Shown here in pieces: positions 44,917 to 54,239 of a stretch of DNA of 64,000 nt (position 1 is its first letter; each line of letters begins with the position of its first letter). The notes below the pieces were generated by a model. The model worked only from the letters and a program-made list of their open reading frames with translations. It searched no databases and had not been told where the DNA came from. A program made the translations under genes and the position numbers. Source of the DNA: Micromonospora olivasterospora (GTDB taxonomy: Bacteria; Actinomycetota; Actinomycetes; Mycobacteriales; Micromonosporaceae). The stretch lies in the NCBI RefSeq assembly GCF_007830265.1, contig NZ_VLKE01000001.1:4898001-4962000 (forward strand), written 5' to 3'.

Positions 44917-47241
44917 ATGCCCTCCGGCGCCCGCCCCGCCGAGCCGGCCCCGCCGGTCGGCGCCACGTACCGCGTGCAGGTCCGCCCCGGGTTCGACCTG
45001 GCCGCCTCCGCCGACCTGGCCGGCTACCTCGCCGACCTCGGCGTCACCCACCTCTACAGCGCGCCGCTGCTCACCGCCGCCCCCGGCTCCGAGCACGGCT
45101 ACGACGTGGTCGACCACCGGGCGGTCAACCCCGAGCTGGGCGGCGAGCCCGGCCGCCGCCGGCTGGTCGCCGCGCTGCGCGCCGCCGGCCTCGGCCTGGT
45201 CGTCGACATCGTGCCCAACCACGCCGGCGTCGCCCGGCCGGCCGCCAACCCCGCCTGGTGGGACGTGCTGCGCCGGGGCCGCGCCTCGGCGCACGCGGGC
45301 TGGTTCGACATCGACTGGGACCGGGGCCGGCTGCTGCTGCCCGTGCTCGCCGACACCCCGGACGCCCTCGACGACCTCACGATCGTCGACGGGGAGCTGC
45401 GCTACCACGAGCACCGCTTCCCGATCGCCGACGGCACCGGCGACGGCGGCCCCCGCGAGGTGCACGACCGGCAGCACTACGAGCTGGTCTCCTGGCGGCG
45501 CGGCGACCGCGAGCTGACGTACCGCCGGTTCTTCGCCATCTCCGACCTGGCCGGGCTGCGGGTGGAGGACCCGCAGGTCTTCGCCGCCACCCACGCGGAG
45601 GTGCTGCGCTGGGCGGCGGCCGGCGAGGTCGACGGCATCCGCGTCGACCACCCCGACGGGCTGCGCGACCCCGCCGGCTACCTGGCCCGGCTGCGCGCGG
45701 CCGCCCCCGGCGCCTGGCTCGTCGTCGAGAAGATCCTGGAGTACGGCGAGGACCTACCGGACTGGCCGGTGGACGGCACCACCGGCTACGAGGCCCTCGC
45801 CGCGGTGAGCGGGCTCTTCGTCGACCCCAACGCGGAGGCGGACTTCACCGCGCTGGACGCGACGCTGACCGGGCGGCGCACCTCCTGGCCGGACCTCACC
45901 CACGACACCAAGCTGGCGGCGGCCACCCGGCTGCTCGCCGCCGAGCTGACCCGGCTGGCCGCCCTCGCCCCCGAGGTGGACCCGGCCGCGGCCCGCGCCG
46001 CGCTCGCCGAGCTGGCCGCCTGCTTCCCCGTCTACCGGAGCTACCCGCCGCACGAGGACGGTCACCTCGCCGCCGCCCGCGCCGAGGCCGGCCGGCGCCG
46101 CCCCGACCTGGCCGCCGCCCTCGACGCCCTCACCCGGCGGCTGCGCGACCCGCGCGACGAGCTGGCCTGGCGGTTTCCGCAGCTGTCCGGCGCGGTGATG
46201 GCCAAGGGCGTCGAGGACACCGCCTACTACCGGTGGAGCCGGTTCGTGGCGCTCAACGAGGTCGGCGGCAGCCCCGCCCACTTCGGCACCCCGCCGGCCG
46301 AGTTCCACCGGTTCGCCGCCACCCGGGCGGCCCGCTGGCCGGCGGCGATGACCACCCTGTCCACCCACGACACCAAGCGCGGCGAGGACGTGCGGGCCCG
46401 GCTCGCCGTCCTGGCCGAGCTGCCGCGGCGTTGGGCGGAGCTGGTGGCCCGGTGGACGGCGGCGGCGCCGCTGCCCGACCCGGCCTTCGCCCACCTGCTC
46501 TGGCAGACCGCCGTCGGCGCCTGGCCGATCGAACGCGAGCGGCTGCACGCGTACGTCGAGAAGGCCGCCCGCGAGGCGTCCGTTGCCACGAGCTGGGTCG
46601 ACCCCGACCCCGGCTTCGAGGGGGCGCTGCACGCCGTGGTCGACCGCCTGTACGACGACGCCGCGCTGCACGCCGAGCTGACCGCGTTCGCCGCCGAGAT
46701 CACCCCGCCCGGCTGGTCCAACTCCCTCAGCCAGAAGCTCGTCCAGCTCGCCATGCCCGGGGTGCCCGACACCTACCAGGGCACCGAGCTGTGGGACAAC
46801 TCCCTGGTCGACCCGGACAACCGCCGCCCGGTCGACTTCGCCGTACGCCGGGACCTGCTGGCCCGGCTCGACGCCGGCTGGCGGCCGTCGGTGGACGCCA
46901 CGGGCGCGGCGAAGCTGCTCGTGGTCTCCCGCACCCTGCGGCTGCGGCGGACCCGCCCGGAGCTGTTCGCCGGCTACCGGCCGGTGCCGGCGCGGGGGCC
47001 GGCCGCCCCGCACGCCGTCGCCTTCGACCGGGGCGGGGCGCTCGCCGTGGCCACCCGGCTGCCGCTGGGGCTGGCCCGCGCCGGCGGCTGGCGCGACACC
47101 GTCCTGTCACTTCCCGGCAACGAGGTTGCTGACGTGTTCACCGGACGGGTCTACAGTGGCGGTGAGCTGCTGCTTTCCGACCTCCTGGCCACCTTCCCCG
47201 TCGCGCTGCTGGCGCCCGCCGAGTCCGTGGAGGCACGATGA
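44917..47241 (+). CDS. treY: Maltooligosyl trehalose synthase
   Basis: ATG 44917 follows the GlgX stop by two bases. The 774-residue protein has the TreY GH13_26 core: GATYRVQVRPGFDLAASADL, YLADLGVTHLYSAPLLTAAP and GSEHGYDVVDHRAVNPELGG at the N-terminus, GLVVDIVPNHAGVARPAANP for region I, VDGIRVDHPDGLRDPAGYLA for the nucleophile, WLVVEKIL for the acid/base, and TTLSTHDTKRGEDVRARLAV for region IV. It isomerises the reducing-end glucose bond of maltodextrins to an alpha,alpha-1,1 link. It overlaps treZ by four bases. Confidence 0.95.
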   Translation: MPSGARPAEPAPPVGATYRVQVRPGFDLAASADLAGYLADLGVTHLYSAPLLTAAPGSEHGYDVVDHRAVNPELGGEPGRRRLVAALRAAGLGLVVDIVPNHAGVARPAANPAWWDVLRRGRASAHAGWFDIDWDRGRLLLPVLADTPDALDDLTIVDGELRYHEHRFPIADGTGDGGPREVHDRQHYELVSWRRGDRELTYRRFFAISDLAGLRVEDPQVFAATHAEVLRWAAAGEVDGIRVDHPDGLRDPAGYLARLRAAAPGAWLVVEKILEYGEDLPDWPVDGTTGYEALAAVSGLFVDPNAEADFTALDATLTGRRTSWPDLTHDTKLAAATRLLAAELTRLAALAPEVDPAAARAALAELAACFPVYRSYPPHEDGHLAAARAEAGRRRPDLAAALDALTRRLRDPRDELAWRFPQLSGAVMAKGVEDTAYYRWSRFVALNEVGGSPAHFGTPPAEFHRFAATRAARWPAAMTTLSTHDTKRGEDVRARLAVLAELPRRWAELVARWTAAAPLPDPAFAHLLWQTAVGAWPIERERLHAYVEKAAREASVATSWVDPDPGFEGALHAVVDRLYDDAALHAELTAFAAEITPPGWSNSLSQKLVQLAMPGVPDTYQGTELWDNSLVDPDNRRPVDFAVRRDLLARLDAGWRPSVDATGAAKLLVVSRTLRLRRTRPELFAGYRPVPARGPAAPHAVAFDRGGALAVATRLPLGLARAGGWRDTVLSLPGNEVADVFTGRVYSGGELLLSDLLATFPVALLAPAESVEAR

Positions 47242-48971
47242 CCGAGTTCACGGTGTGGGCGCCCGAAGCCGCCCGCGTCCGGCTGCGCCTGCCCGGCGGG
47301 CGCGACCGCGAGATGATCTCCGTGCCGGGCGGCTGGTGGCGGGCGGAGGTGCCCGGCGCGGGCCCCGGCACCGACTACGCCTTCGTCCTCGACGACTCCG
47401 ACCGGGCGCTGCCCGATCCCCGTTCGGCCTGGCAGCCGGCGGGGGTGCACGGCCCGAGCCGGCTCTACGACCACGGCGCCTTCGACTGGACCGACGCCGC
47501 CTGGACCGGCCGCCAGCTGCCCGGCAGCGTCCTGTACGAGCTGCACGTCGGCACGTTCACCCCGGAGGGCACCTTCGACGCGGCGATCGACCGCCTCGAC
47601 CACCTCGTCGACCTCGGCGTCGACATGGTCGAGCTGCTGCCGGTCAACGCCTTCAACGGCGAGCACAACTGGGGCTACGACGGCGTCTGCTGGTACGCCC
47701 CGCACGAGCCGTACGGCGGGCCCGACGGGCTGAAGCGCCTCGTCGACGCGGCCCACGCCAAGGGCCTGGGGGTGATCCTCGACGTCGTCTACAACCATTT
47801 CGGGCCCTCCGGGGCCTACGCGCCGACGTTCGGCCCCTACCTCAGCGAGCGGAGCAACCCCTGGGGCCGGGCGGTCAACCTCGACGGCCCGCAGTCGGAC
47901 GAGGTGCGCCGCTACGTCGTCGACAGCGTGCGGATGTGGCTGCGCGACTACCACGTCGACGGCCTGCGGCTGGACGCCGTCCACGCGATGCCGGACACTC
48001 GGGCCACCCACCTGCTGGAGGAGCTGGCGATCGAGGTGGAGTCGCTGTCGACCCACCTGGGCCGGCCGCTGTCGCTGATCGCCGAGTCCGACCTCAACGA
48101 CCCCCGGCTGATCACCCCCCGCGAGGCCGGCGGGTACGGCCTGCACGCCCAGTGGAACGACGACGCCCACCACGCCCTGCACACCCTGCTCACCGGGGAG
48201 CGGCAGGGCTACTACGGCGACTTCGGCTCGCTGGAGAGCCTGGCCGACGTGCTCACCGGCGGCTACTTCCACGCCGGCACCTGGTCCAGCTTCCGCAACC
48301 GCAGCCACGGCCGCCCGGTCGACCGGCAGCGGGTGCCGGGGCACCGCTTCGTGGCGTACCTGCAGAACCACGACCAGGTCGGCAACCGGGCCGCCGGCGA
48401 CCGGCTCTCCGCCACGCTGTCCCCGGGGCTGCTGCGGGTGGGGGCGACGCTGCTGCTCACCGCCCCGTTCACGCCGATGCTGTTCATGGGCGAGGAGTGG
48501 GCGGCCAGCACCCCCTGGCAGTTCTTCACCAGCCACCCCGAGCCGGAGCTGGCGACGGCGGTGGCCGCCGGCCGGCGGCGTGAGTTCGCCGCCCACGGCT
48601 GGCCGGCGGGGAAGGTGCCGGACCCGCAGGACCGGCAGACGTTCCTGCGTTCCCGGCTCGACTGGGCCGAGCTGGACAAGCCCGAACACCGCCGGACGTA
48701 CGACTTCTACCGGCGGCTGATCGCGCTGCGCAAGAGCCGGCCGGACCTGTCCGACCCCCGGCTGCACGCCGTCGACGTCCGCCACGGCGACCAGTTCCTG
48801 CTCGTGCGGCGGGGCGAGTGCCTCGTGGTGGCGAACCTCGCCGGCAAGCCCCAGCGGGTCAACCTGCCCGGGGTGGTGCGCAGCGTGCTGCTGACCACCG
48901 GCACCGGGGTCACGGTGATGCGCGACGGACTGGAGTTGCCGGCGGAGACGGCCGCCGTCGTCGCCCTCTGA
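47238..48971 (+). CDS. treZ: Maltooligosyl trehalose trehalohydrolase
   Basis: The start overlaps the treY stop (ATGA). The 577-residue protein has an N-terminal beta-sandwich ([20 protein letters not shown]) and a GH13_10 barrel. [40 protein letters not shown] and [20 protein letters not shown] lead to [20 protein letters not shown] for the nucleophile, [12 protein letters not shown] for the acid/base and [19 protein letters not shown] for region IV. It releases trehalose from the product of TreY. Trehalose then serves as a compatible solute and precursor. The OtsA/OtsB and TreS routes are not encoded in this window. Confidence 0.95.
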   Translation: MTEFTVWAPEAARVRLRLPGGRDREMISVPGGWWRAEVPGAGPGTDYAFVLDDSDRALPDPRSAWQPAGVHGPSRLYDHGAFDWTDAAWTGRQLPGSVLYELHVGTFTPEGTFDAAIDRLDHLVDLGVDMVELLPVNAFNGEHNWGYDGVCWYAPHEPYGGPDGLKRLVDAAHAKGLGVILDVVYNHFGPSGAYAPTFGPYLSERSNPWGRAVNLDGPQSDEVRRYVVDSVRMWLRDYHVDGLRLDAVHAMPDTRATHLLEELAIEVESLSTHLGRPLSLIAESDLNDPRLITPREAGGYGLHAQWNDDAHHALHTLLTGERQGYYGDFGSLESLADVLTGGYFHAGTWSSFRNRSHGRPVDRQRVPGHRFVAYLQNHDQVGNRAAGDRLSATLSPGLLRVGATLLLTAPFTPMLFMGEEWAASTPWQFFTSHPEPELATAVAAGRRREFAAHGWPAGKVPDPQDRQTFLRSRLDWAELDKPEHRRTYDFYRRLIALRKSRPDLSDPRLHAVDVRHGDQFLLVRRGECLVVANLAGKPQRVNLPGVVRSVLLTTGTGVTVMRDGLELPAETAAVVAL

Positions 48972-49096
48972 CGGGGGCGGCGTCCCCCCCGTCCGCCTGT
49001 TCGGGGTCATCCGCCCCGTGGTGTCGCCGGTGTGCGCGTACGGTGACCCTGTCGACACGCTTCCGCTGGGAGCGTTTCACGGAGGGAACCACGGGG

Positions 49097-50047
49097 ATGA
49101 CGTTCTCTGTCCGGCGCCGCGCCGCCTCGGCCTGCGCCGCCCTGGCGCTCGCCGCGCCCGCCGCCTGCACGTCCACCGACACCCCGACCCCGTCGGCTCC
49201 CGCGCCACCGGCCTCCACCGCCGACGCGTCCGGGGGCCCGGCCGCGACGGGCTCGCCGGACCCGGGCTTCGGCCGCCTGGAGGCCCGCTTCGGCGCCCGG
49301 CTCGGCGTGTACGCCGTGGACACGGGATCGGGCCGCACCGTCGCGTACCGCCCCGACGAGCGCTTCGCCTACGCCTCCACGATCAAGGCCCTCGCCGCCG
49401 CGGCCGTGCTGGACGAGACGTCGTCGGCGCAGCTCGACGAGGTCGTGCGCTACAAGATGAGCGACCTGGTGCCGTACTCGCCGGTCACCGGCAAGCACGT
49501 CGCGGACGGCATGACGCTGCGCGCGCTGGCCGACGCGGCGGTGCGGTACAGCGACAACACCGCCGGCAACCTGCTGCTGGCCCGGCTCGGCGGGCCGGAG
49601 GGGCTGGAGCGGGCGCTGCGCGGCATCGGCGACCGGGTCACCGAGGTCGCGCGTGTCGAGCCCGACCTCAACGCGGCCACCCCGGGCGACGTCCGGGACA
49701 CCAGCACGGCGCGGGCCCTGGCGACGGACCTGCGGGCGTACGCGCTCGGCGACGCCCTCTCCGCGGAGGACCGCGCCGTGCTGGTGGACTGGCTCAAGGG
49801 CAACGCGACCGGGGCGACGTTGATCCGGGCCGGGGTGCCCGCCGGGTGGGAGGTCGCCGACAAGAGCGGCACCGGGGGGTACGGCACCCGCAACGACATC
49901 GCCGTCGTGTGGCCGACCGGCGGCGACCCGATCGTGCTCGCCGTGCTGTCCCGGCGGGACGACAAGGACGCCTCGTACGACGACGCGCTGATCGCGCAGG
50001 CGGCGAAGGTGGCGGTCGCCGAGTTGCGCGGCGAGCGGGTCTCCTAG
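49097..50047 (+). CDS. Class A beta-lactamase, lipoprotein
   Basis: The start is ATG 49097 with GGAGGGAA upstream. The N-terminus [20 protein letters not shown] followed by PAAC (C24) is a lipoprotein signal with lipobox, and a threonine/proline-rich linker of about 30 residues follows. All class A motifs are present: STIK at 94-97, SDN at 152-154, EPDLN with the general-base glutamate at 188, and KSG at 256-258. It should hydrolyse penicillins at the outer membrane face of the cytoplasmic membrane. The stop TAG lies exactly at the junction with an IS630 fragment, so its last residues may be altered; length (316) is normal. Confidence 0.93.
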   Translation: MTFSVRRRAASACAALALAAPAACTSTDTPTPSAPAPPASTADASGGPAATGSPDPGFGRLEARFGARLGVYAVDTGSGRTVAYRPDERFAYASTIKALAAAAVLDETSSAQLDEVVRYKMSDLVPYSPVTGKHVADGMTLRALADAAVRYSDNTAGNLLLARLGGPEGLERALRGIGDRVTEVARVEPDLNAATPGDVRDTSTARALATDLRAYALGDALSAEDRAVLVDWLKGNATGATLIRAGVPAGWEVADKSGTGGYGTRNDIAVVWPTGGDPIVLAVLSRRDDKDASYDDALIAQAAKVAVAELRGERVS

Positions 50048-50699
50048 CTAGTGGTGCCGTGGCGGACGTAGTCGTGGGTCACCCGGCCCGGGACACCGGG
50101 CATCATCGGCAGCATCGGCGCGGTCCGATCCGGGGCCTGGATCTGCGACTTCTCGTCCACGGCGAGGACCATGGCGGCCTCCGGCGGGTCCAGGTACAAC
50201 CCGACGATGTCGCGGACCTTGTCGATGAACAGCGGGTCGGTCGACTGCTTCCAACTCTGAACCTGGTGCGGTTTGAGGCCGAACGCCCGCCAGATCCGCG
50301 ACACCGCGGTCTGGTTCAGCCCCACCGCCGCGGCCATCGACCGGGTCGACCAATGACTGTCCTGATTGGGTGGCGGCTCTTCGAGGGTCTTCGTGATCAC
50401 CGCCTCGACCTGGGCGTCGCCGATCTTCCGTGGCGCGCGCCCGGACGCGGTTCGTCGCGCAGCCCGTCCACCCGATCGGCCACGAACCGCTTACGCCACT
50501 TGCCGACCGTCGGTAGCGACACAGCAAGCCGACGCGACACCTCGCTGTTGGACAGGCCCTCCGCGCAGGCGAGAACGATCCGCGCCCGCACCGCCAACGC
50601 CTGCGCCGTCTTCGGCCGCCGCGCCAGCCCCCGTAGCGCCTCCCGTTCCTCGGCGGTCAACTCCAGCGGCGCCAGCTTCGGACCACGGCCATCATCCAT
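50048..50699 (-). pseudogene. IS630-family transposase fragment
   Basis: ATG 50699 starts MDDGRGPKLAPLELTAEERE. The helix-turn-helix SNSEVSRRLAVSLPTVGKWR follows, then RDEPRPGA, where the frame breaks near 50445. One frame back it reads APRKIGDAQVEAVITKTLEE, the second HTH SMAAAVGLNQTAVSRIWRAF and the first DDE strand MVLAVDEKSQIQA. It stops at [11 protein letters not shown] against the beta-lactamase gene. The remaining two-thirds of the DDE domain is missing, so it cannot be active. The IS630 family targets TA; a CTAGCTAG lies at the junction. Confidence 0.82.
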
Positions 50700-50856
50700 A
50701 CTTACAATCTGATCGGCATCGCCGTGATCATGTACACGCCGCGGCAATAATCGCATTTTTCGGCATGGGCGCCGGTCGGCGTGCTCCCGCCGCGGGCCAT
50801 GCTGACAGCGCTGGCACGGCCCGCTCACGTGCGCTTCGACGGGCTAGCTCTTTGGC

Positions 50857-51741
50857 TTACGAGGCCTGAGCGCCAGCGTGCCGTACAGCTTGGGCCCCGA
50901 CGTGGACGGCGGTGGTAACGACGTCAGGCAGTGGGATGCCTCGTGCCAGGTCGAGGGCGAGGGAGCCGAGGAAGGCGTCACCGGCTCCGGTGGTGTCGAC
51001 CACCGATACGGCCGGTGCCGGCACTGACCCGGCCCCGTGGGAGTCGATGTAGGCGGCGCCGTGCCCTCCGGCGGTGACCACGACGGTACTGGGTCCGAGT
51101 TGCCGTAGCTCGGCGGCTGCGGTGAGCGGGTCGTCGGTGGTTGTGTTTAGGATGGCAGCGGCCTCGTGTTGGTTGACCACCAGAACGTCGAGGTGCCGCA
51201 GCAGGGCGTTGTCGAGCTCCCGGTGGGGTACGAGGTTGCCGATGATGATCGGGGCGGGCCGTCGGTTTAGCAGCGCGGTGACCGGTTGGGGTGGCAGGTC
51301 GAGCTGAACAACTACGGCTTGTGCATCGAGGCCGTCGGTGGCGCGCCGGATGTCGTCGGTGGTGAGTTCCGTCGCGGGTGATAGGGCAAGCGTGATGTAG
51401 CTTTCGCCGTCGGGCGTGACTTCGATGATCGCCGCCCCGGTGGTCGTCTGTGGGAGGAGCGTGACGTGGCGGGTGTCGACGCCCGCGCCGGTCAGCGCCG
51501 CCGCGACCTGGTGACCCCAGCTGTCGTCGCCGACGTTGGCGATGAGACAGGAGCGTCCTCCGCGGCGGGCTGCGGCGATGGCTTGGTTGAGGCTCTTGCC
51601 GCCGGGACTGGCCGTTAAGGACGAGGCGAAGCTAGTGCGTCCCGGGCTGGCTCGACGGGGGACTTGGACGGTCAGGTCGATGTTGGCCCGCCCGACGAAG
51701 GCGACGTCAACGACGCCGTTGGGATCTCTCTGGTTGGTCAT
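50857..51741 (-). CDS. PfkB-family sugar/nucleoside kinase (ribokinase-like)
   Basis: The 294-residue protein has the ribokinase order. VAFVGRANIDLTVQVPR opens it, and SPGGKSLNQAIAAARRGG is the substrate-binding GGKGANQ-like motif, here with K-S-L-N. NVGDDSWGHQVAAALTGAGV follows, then DTTGAGDAFLGSLALDLARG near residue 245 with the catalytic aspartate and anion hole. It phosphorylates a sugar, nucleoside or similar alcohol with ATP; the substrate is unknown. Its ATG overlaps the end of a large XRE regulator gene by four bases, so both are co-translated. Confidence 0.9.
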   Translation of the reverse strand: MTNQRDPNGVVDVAFVGRANIDLTVQVPRRASPGRTSFASSLTASPGGKSLNQAIAAARRGGRSCLIANVGDDSWGHQVAAALTGAGVDTRHVTLLPQTTTGAAIIEVTPDGESYITLALSPATELTTDDIRRATDGLDAQAVVVQLDLPPQPVTALLNRRPAPIIIGNLVPHRELDNALLRHLDVLVVNQHEAAAILNTTTDDPLTAAAELRQLGPSTVVVTAGGHGAAYIDSHGAGSVPAPAVSVVDTTGAGDAFLGSLALDLARGIPLPDVVTTAVHVGAQAVRHAGAQAS

Positions 51742-53228
51742 GTTGGCTGCGGGGACGCGGCGAGCGCGGCGCGCAGGTCCGCCACGCCGGACTCCGTGGG
51801 GAACACGGCCGTGAGCTGGCTGCCGACGGCAGTGACTTCACGCGTAGTGCGCGCCGACCGGGTGAGGCGGCCCAGTTCGAGAGCTGCGAGGGCAGCGGCA
51901 GCGGCGCGCCCGGGCTCACCAGCAGCGGCGTACGCGGCAGCAGTTCGTGCCAGGTACAAGCCCCGCTCCCGCCGGTAGGAATCCGGCCACGCGTCGAGAG
52001 CCCGGTTGAAGCACCCGACAGCGGCGCGTGGGCGCCCCAGCCGGTGCCACCCGTCGCCTTCCTGCGCCCATACGTATGCAGTGGTGCAGAAAGAGCCGAG
52101 GCTGCCGCCGTCATCGACGGCACCCGCGACAAGGTGATGCGCGTCGTCGACCGCAGCTTGGAATCCGGCGGTGTTACCCGCGATGGCGTGGCCGTGCGCG
52201 CTTTGCAGCGCCACGAACGCCCGGACCTGGCCCCGGCCGTTGCCGCTGCACCCGGCCGCGCGGGCGAGTCCGAGCACCCGGTCCCGGTCGGTGGCCTCGG
52301 CCGCGCGTTGCGCCATACGGGCGAACACGTAAGTGGTGAACTCCGCGTCGCCAGCTTCCTGCGCCATGGTCAGCGCCTGCGCGAGCCACCAGTCACCAGC
52401 GACGCGGTCACCCAGGTCGTCGCTGAGCCAGCCAGCGAACTCTGCCCACCGTTCCTCGGTGCGCAGGAACGCGTCGTGCAGGTCGCCCCGGGCGGCTGCA
52501 CGGAAACCAGCGATGTGGCCGATTTGCTGCCGAGCCGTCGGCAGGATCGCCGCAGCGCCAACACGGTTGTCAGATTCGACGAGAACGGACCGCAGCATCG
52601 CAAAGTGCTCGACGAGCGCAGGATCGACGTAAGCCGTGTCCGCCCCGAGCGCAGCATCCACACCAACAAACGGCGCCACCAGGCTGCCAGACACCGCCTG
52701 CAATAGCGCGCGGCGGCCGAGCCGAACCTGCCGCGCTCGTCCCTCGATCACCACCGTCACGATAGTCGTGTCGTCAGCTGCGGCTTCAGGCAACCAAGCA
52801 GCCCGGTCATGGGCCACGTCGCTTGACGTAGCCCCCCGCCCCGAAACTAACGCATGGTCAGCTGAGTCTGCCGGTGCATGCGACAGCGTTTCGCTTTCCG
52901 CCACCGAGGTGAGAGCACCGTTCCGTCGGGGGCTGTAGAGGCCGAGCCTTTCATCGCTTTCGACGCCGAAGACCCTACGTAAGGCAGCTCGGCGCTGCGC
53001 ACTCGGCCAGCGGTGTTCCCCTCGTTCCAGCTTGCCCACCCACCGGAAGTCAACGTAATGCGCAGCGACGTCGCGGCCAGGGAAGGCTCGCGCCAACTCG
53101 GCGTTGACCGCATCTGCCAGCTCGGCGCGGGACAAGGACTGCCCCGGCCTGTTAGGCGACGGCGTGCGAGCGCGGGCATTTCTCAGCTGGGCGTTCGGCG
53201 TGATCACCGTTTCCGCGTGGCGAGCCAC
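51738..53228 (-). CDS. Large XRE-type regulator with helical-repeat domain
   Basis: The 496-residue protein starts at GTG 53228 (VARHAETVITPNAQLRNARA). An N-terminal DNA-binding domain (SLSRAELADAVNAELARAFP, then HYVDFRWVGKLERGEHRWPS) leads to a linker and then from about residue 180 to a long alpha-helical domain of TPR-like hairpins: MLRSVLVESDNRVGAAAILP, GDWWLAQALTMAQEAGDAEF, PRAAVGCFNRALDAWPDSYR, LYLARTAAAYAAAGEPGRAA. Such regulators often bind small molecules or peptides. It is co-transcribed with a PfkB-type kinase, so it may sense that kinase's substrate or product. Confidence 0.88.
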   Translation of the reverse strand: MARHAETVITPNAQLRNARARTPSPNRPGQSLSRAELADAVNAELARAFPGRDVAAHYVDFRWVGKLERGEHRWPSAQRRAALRRVFGVESDERLGLYSPRRNGALTSVAESETLSHAPADSADHALVSGRGATSSDVAHDRAAWLPEAAADDTTIVTVVIEGRARQVRLGRRALLQAVSGSLVAPFVGVDAALGADTAYVDPALVEHFAMLRSVLVESDNRVGAAAILPTARQQIGHIAGFRAAARGDLHDAFLRTEERWAEFAGWLSDDLGDRVAGDWWLAQALTMAQEAGDAEFTTYVFARMAQRAAEATDRDRVLGLARAAGCSGNGRGQVRAFVALQSAHGHAIAGNTAGFQAAVDDAHHLVAGAVDDGGSLGSFCTTAYVWAQEGDGWHRLGRPRAAVGCFNRALDAWPDSYRRERGLYLARTAAAYAAAGEPGRAAAAALAALELGRLTRSARTTREVTAVGSQLTAVFPTESGVADLRAALAASPQPT

Positions 53229-53443
53229 GCAATCCTCCTCTTTGCAAGAATGCCATCACATGTTGGGTTGCGATCTGTAGGTTGTGCGTTCAGCATGGCC
53301 TTGACGCTGGCAAGCCGCCACCCTTCTTTTGGTTGCCGGAGCGGCTGGACATCGCATAGCTGTACCCGACCCGAGCGGCGGGTGAGGCAGCAGCGCGGTA
53401 GGTCCGAGCCGACGGCGAAGCATTGTTGGTGGCCGTTGCTCAC
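53204..53443 (-). CDS. Possible 79-residue small protein upstream of the regulator
   Basis: GTG 53443 has AGGAG 5 to 6 bases upstream, better than average for the window, and opens MSNGHQQCFAVGSDLPRCCL. The protein has five cysteines (8, 18, 19, 30, 63) and a basic C-terminus. It overlaps the start of the XRE gene by 25 bases in another frame, which would couple the two. No domain is recognised. It would be the first gene of a three-gene operon with the regulator and the kinase. Alternatively it is leader RNA. Confidence 0.45.
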   Translation of the reverse strand: MSNGHQQCFAVGSDLPRCCLTRRSGRVQLCDVQPLRQPKEGWRLASVKAMLNAQPTDRNPTCDGILAKRRIAWLATRKR

Positions 53444-53537
53444 GATGTCTCCTGGCGGTAGGTGAGGCCAGAATCCTGATGCTCTACGAGCTGGCGCGAT
53501 TACTGTGGGCTCGCGACACTTCGGGGGAGGGCGCTCG

Positions 53538-53767
53538 GTGGTGGAACTTCGCGTCGAGCCGGCGGTGCTGGCCAGGGCAGCACGGTTGCCAATGAACTGC
53601 GCGACGAGCTGCGAAAGAGTGCGGCCGACCTGGTAGGCGAGACCGATGCCGCAGCGGCGGAACTTGGTGGATGGCAGACGCGGTCGGCGCTCGAGCAGTT
53701 TCGATGGTCATGGTCGGAAGGCCTGGCGGGGTGGACGGGCCGTGCGTGTCGTGTAGCGGATGTGTGA
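53538..53767 (+). pseudogene. Frameshifted ESX/WXG100-like secretion-substrate relic
   Basis: GTG 53538, with GGGGGAGGG upstream, starts VVELRVEPAVLARA. One frame back, from about 53578, it reads STVANELRDELRKSAADLVG, then AELGGWQTRSALEQFRWSWS and GLAGWTG, ending at TGA 53767. The helix-turn-helix with GGW...W spacing resembles EspC/DUF2580-type type VII secretion substrates, which are about 100 residues long. The C-terminus is cut short. It is not in a long open frame, which is why it is easy to miss. Whether the shift is real depends on the assembly. Confidence 0.55.
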
Positions 53768-53810
53768 CGACGGCGACCCCGCCCGTTCGGGGTCGCCGTC
53801 TGGTCACCGC

Positions 53811-54203
53811 CTACCCGGGGGACTGGGTGAGGTCGATGGTCCGGGTCAGGTCGAGCGGACGGGCGGTGACGGTCAGCGGGGCGGCCGGGTCGGTCCGGAC
53901 CGGGCCGCCGTGGCGTTGGAAGCTGGCCGTCCACCGCTGGAAGCCCCGACCGCCGGACCGCATGACGTCCTTCGCCGGCACCGGCTCGCCGTCGCGGCCG
54001 GTGGCGGTGATGACCACCGTGTCGATGCCGGGGTCCTTCCATGCCCCTTCCTGGAGGGCCCCGGTCTGCTCTTCGTCGATCACCTCGACCACCAGCGACA
54101 GCCCATTCGGCCCGTCGACCACACCCCAGTGCAGCAGGGCGATGCCGGCGACCCGGCCGAGCAGGGCCGGCGGGGCGAGCAGCCGCGGTGTGGGAATCTG
54201 CAT
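53811..54203 (-). CDS. Hypothetical protein (about 130 residues)
   Basis: The likely start is ATG 54203 (MQIPTPRLLAPPALLGRVAG); an in-frame start six codons earlier is possible. The protein looks like a small beta-rich domain: GIALLHWGVVDGPNGLSLVV, EVIDEEQTGALQEG, IDTVVITATGRDGEPVPAKD. The C-terminal third, GGRGFQRWTASFQRHGGPVR, is followed by PLTVTARPLDLTRTIDL. No known family is recognised. It is convergent with the ESX-like relic and precedes a secreted protein gene on its own strand. Confidence 0.65.
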   Translation of the reverse strand: MQIPTPRLLAPPALLGRVAGIALLHWGVVDGPNGLSLVVEVIDEEQTGALQEGAWKDPGIDTVVITATGRDGEPVPAKDVMRSGGRGFQRWTASFQRHGGPVRTDPAAPLTVTARPLDLTRTIDLTQSPG

Positions 54204-54239
54204 GGCGGTCACCCTATCCATCCACCGGCCCTGGCCTGG

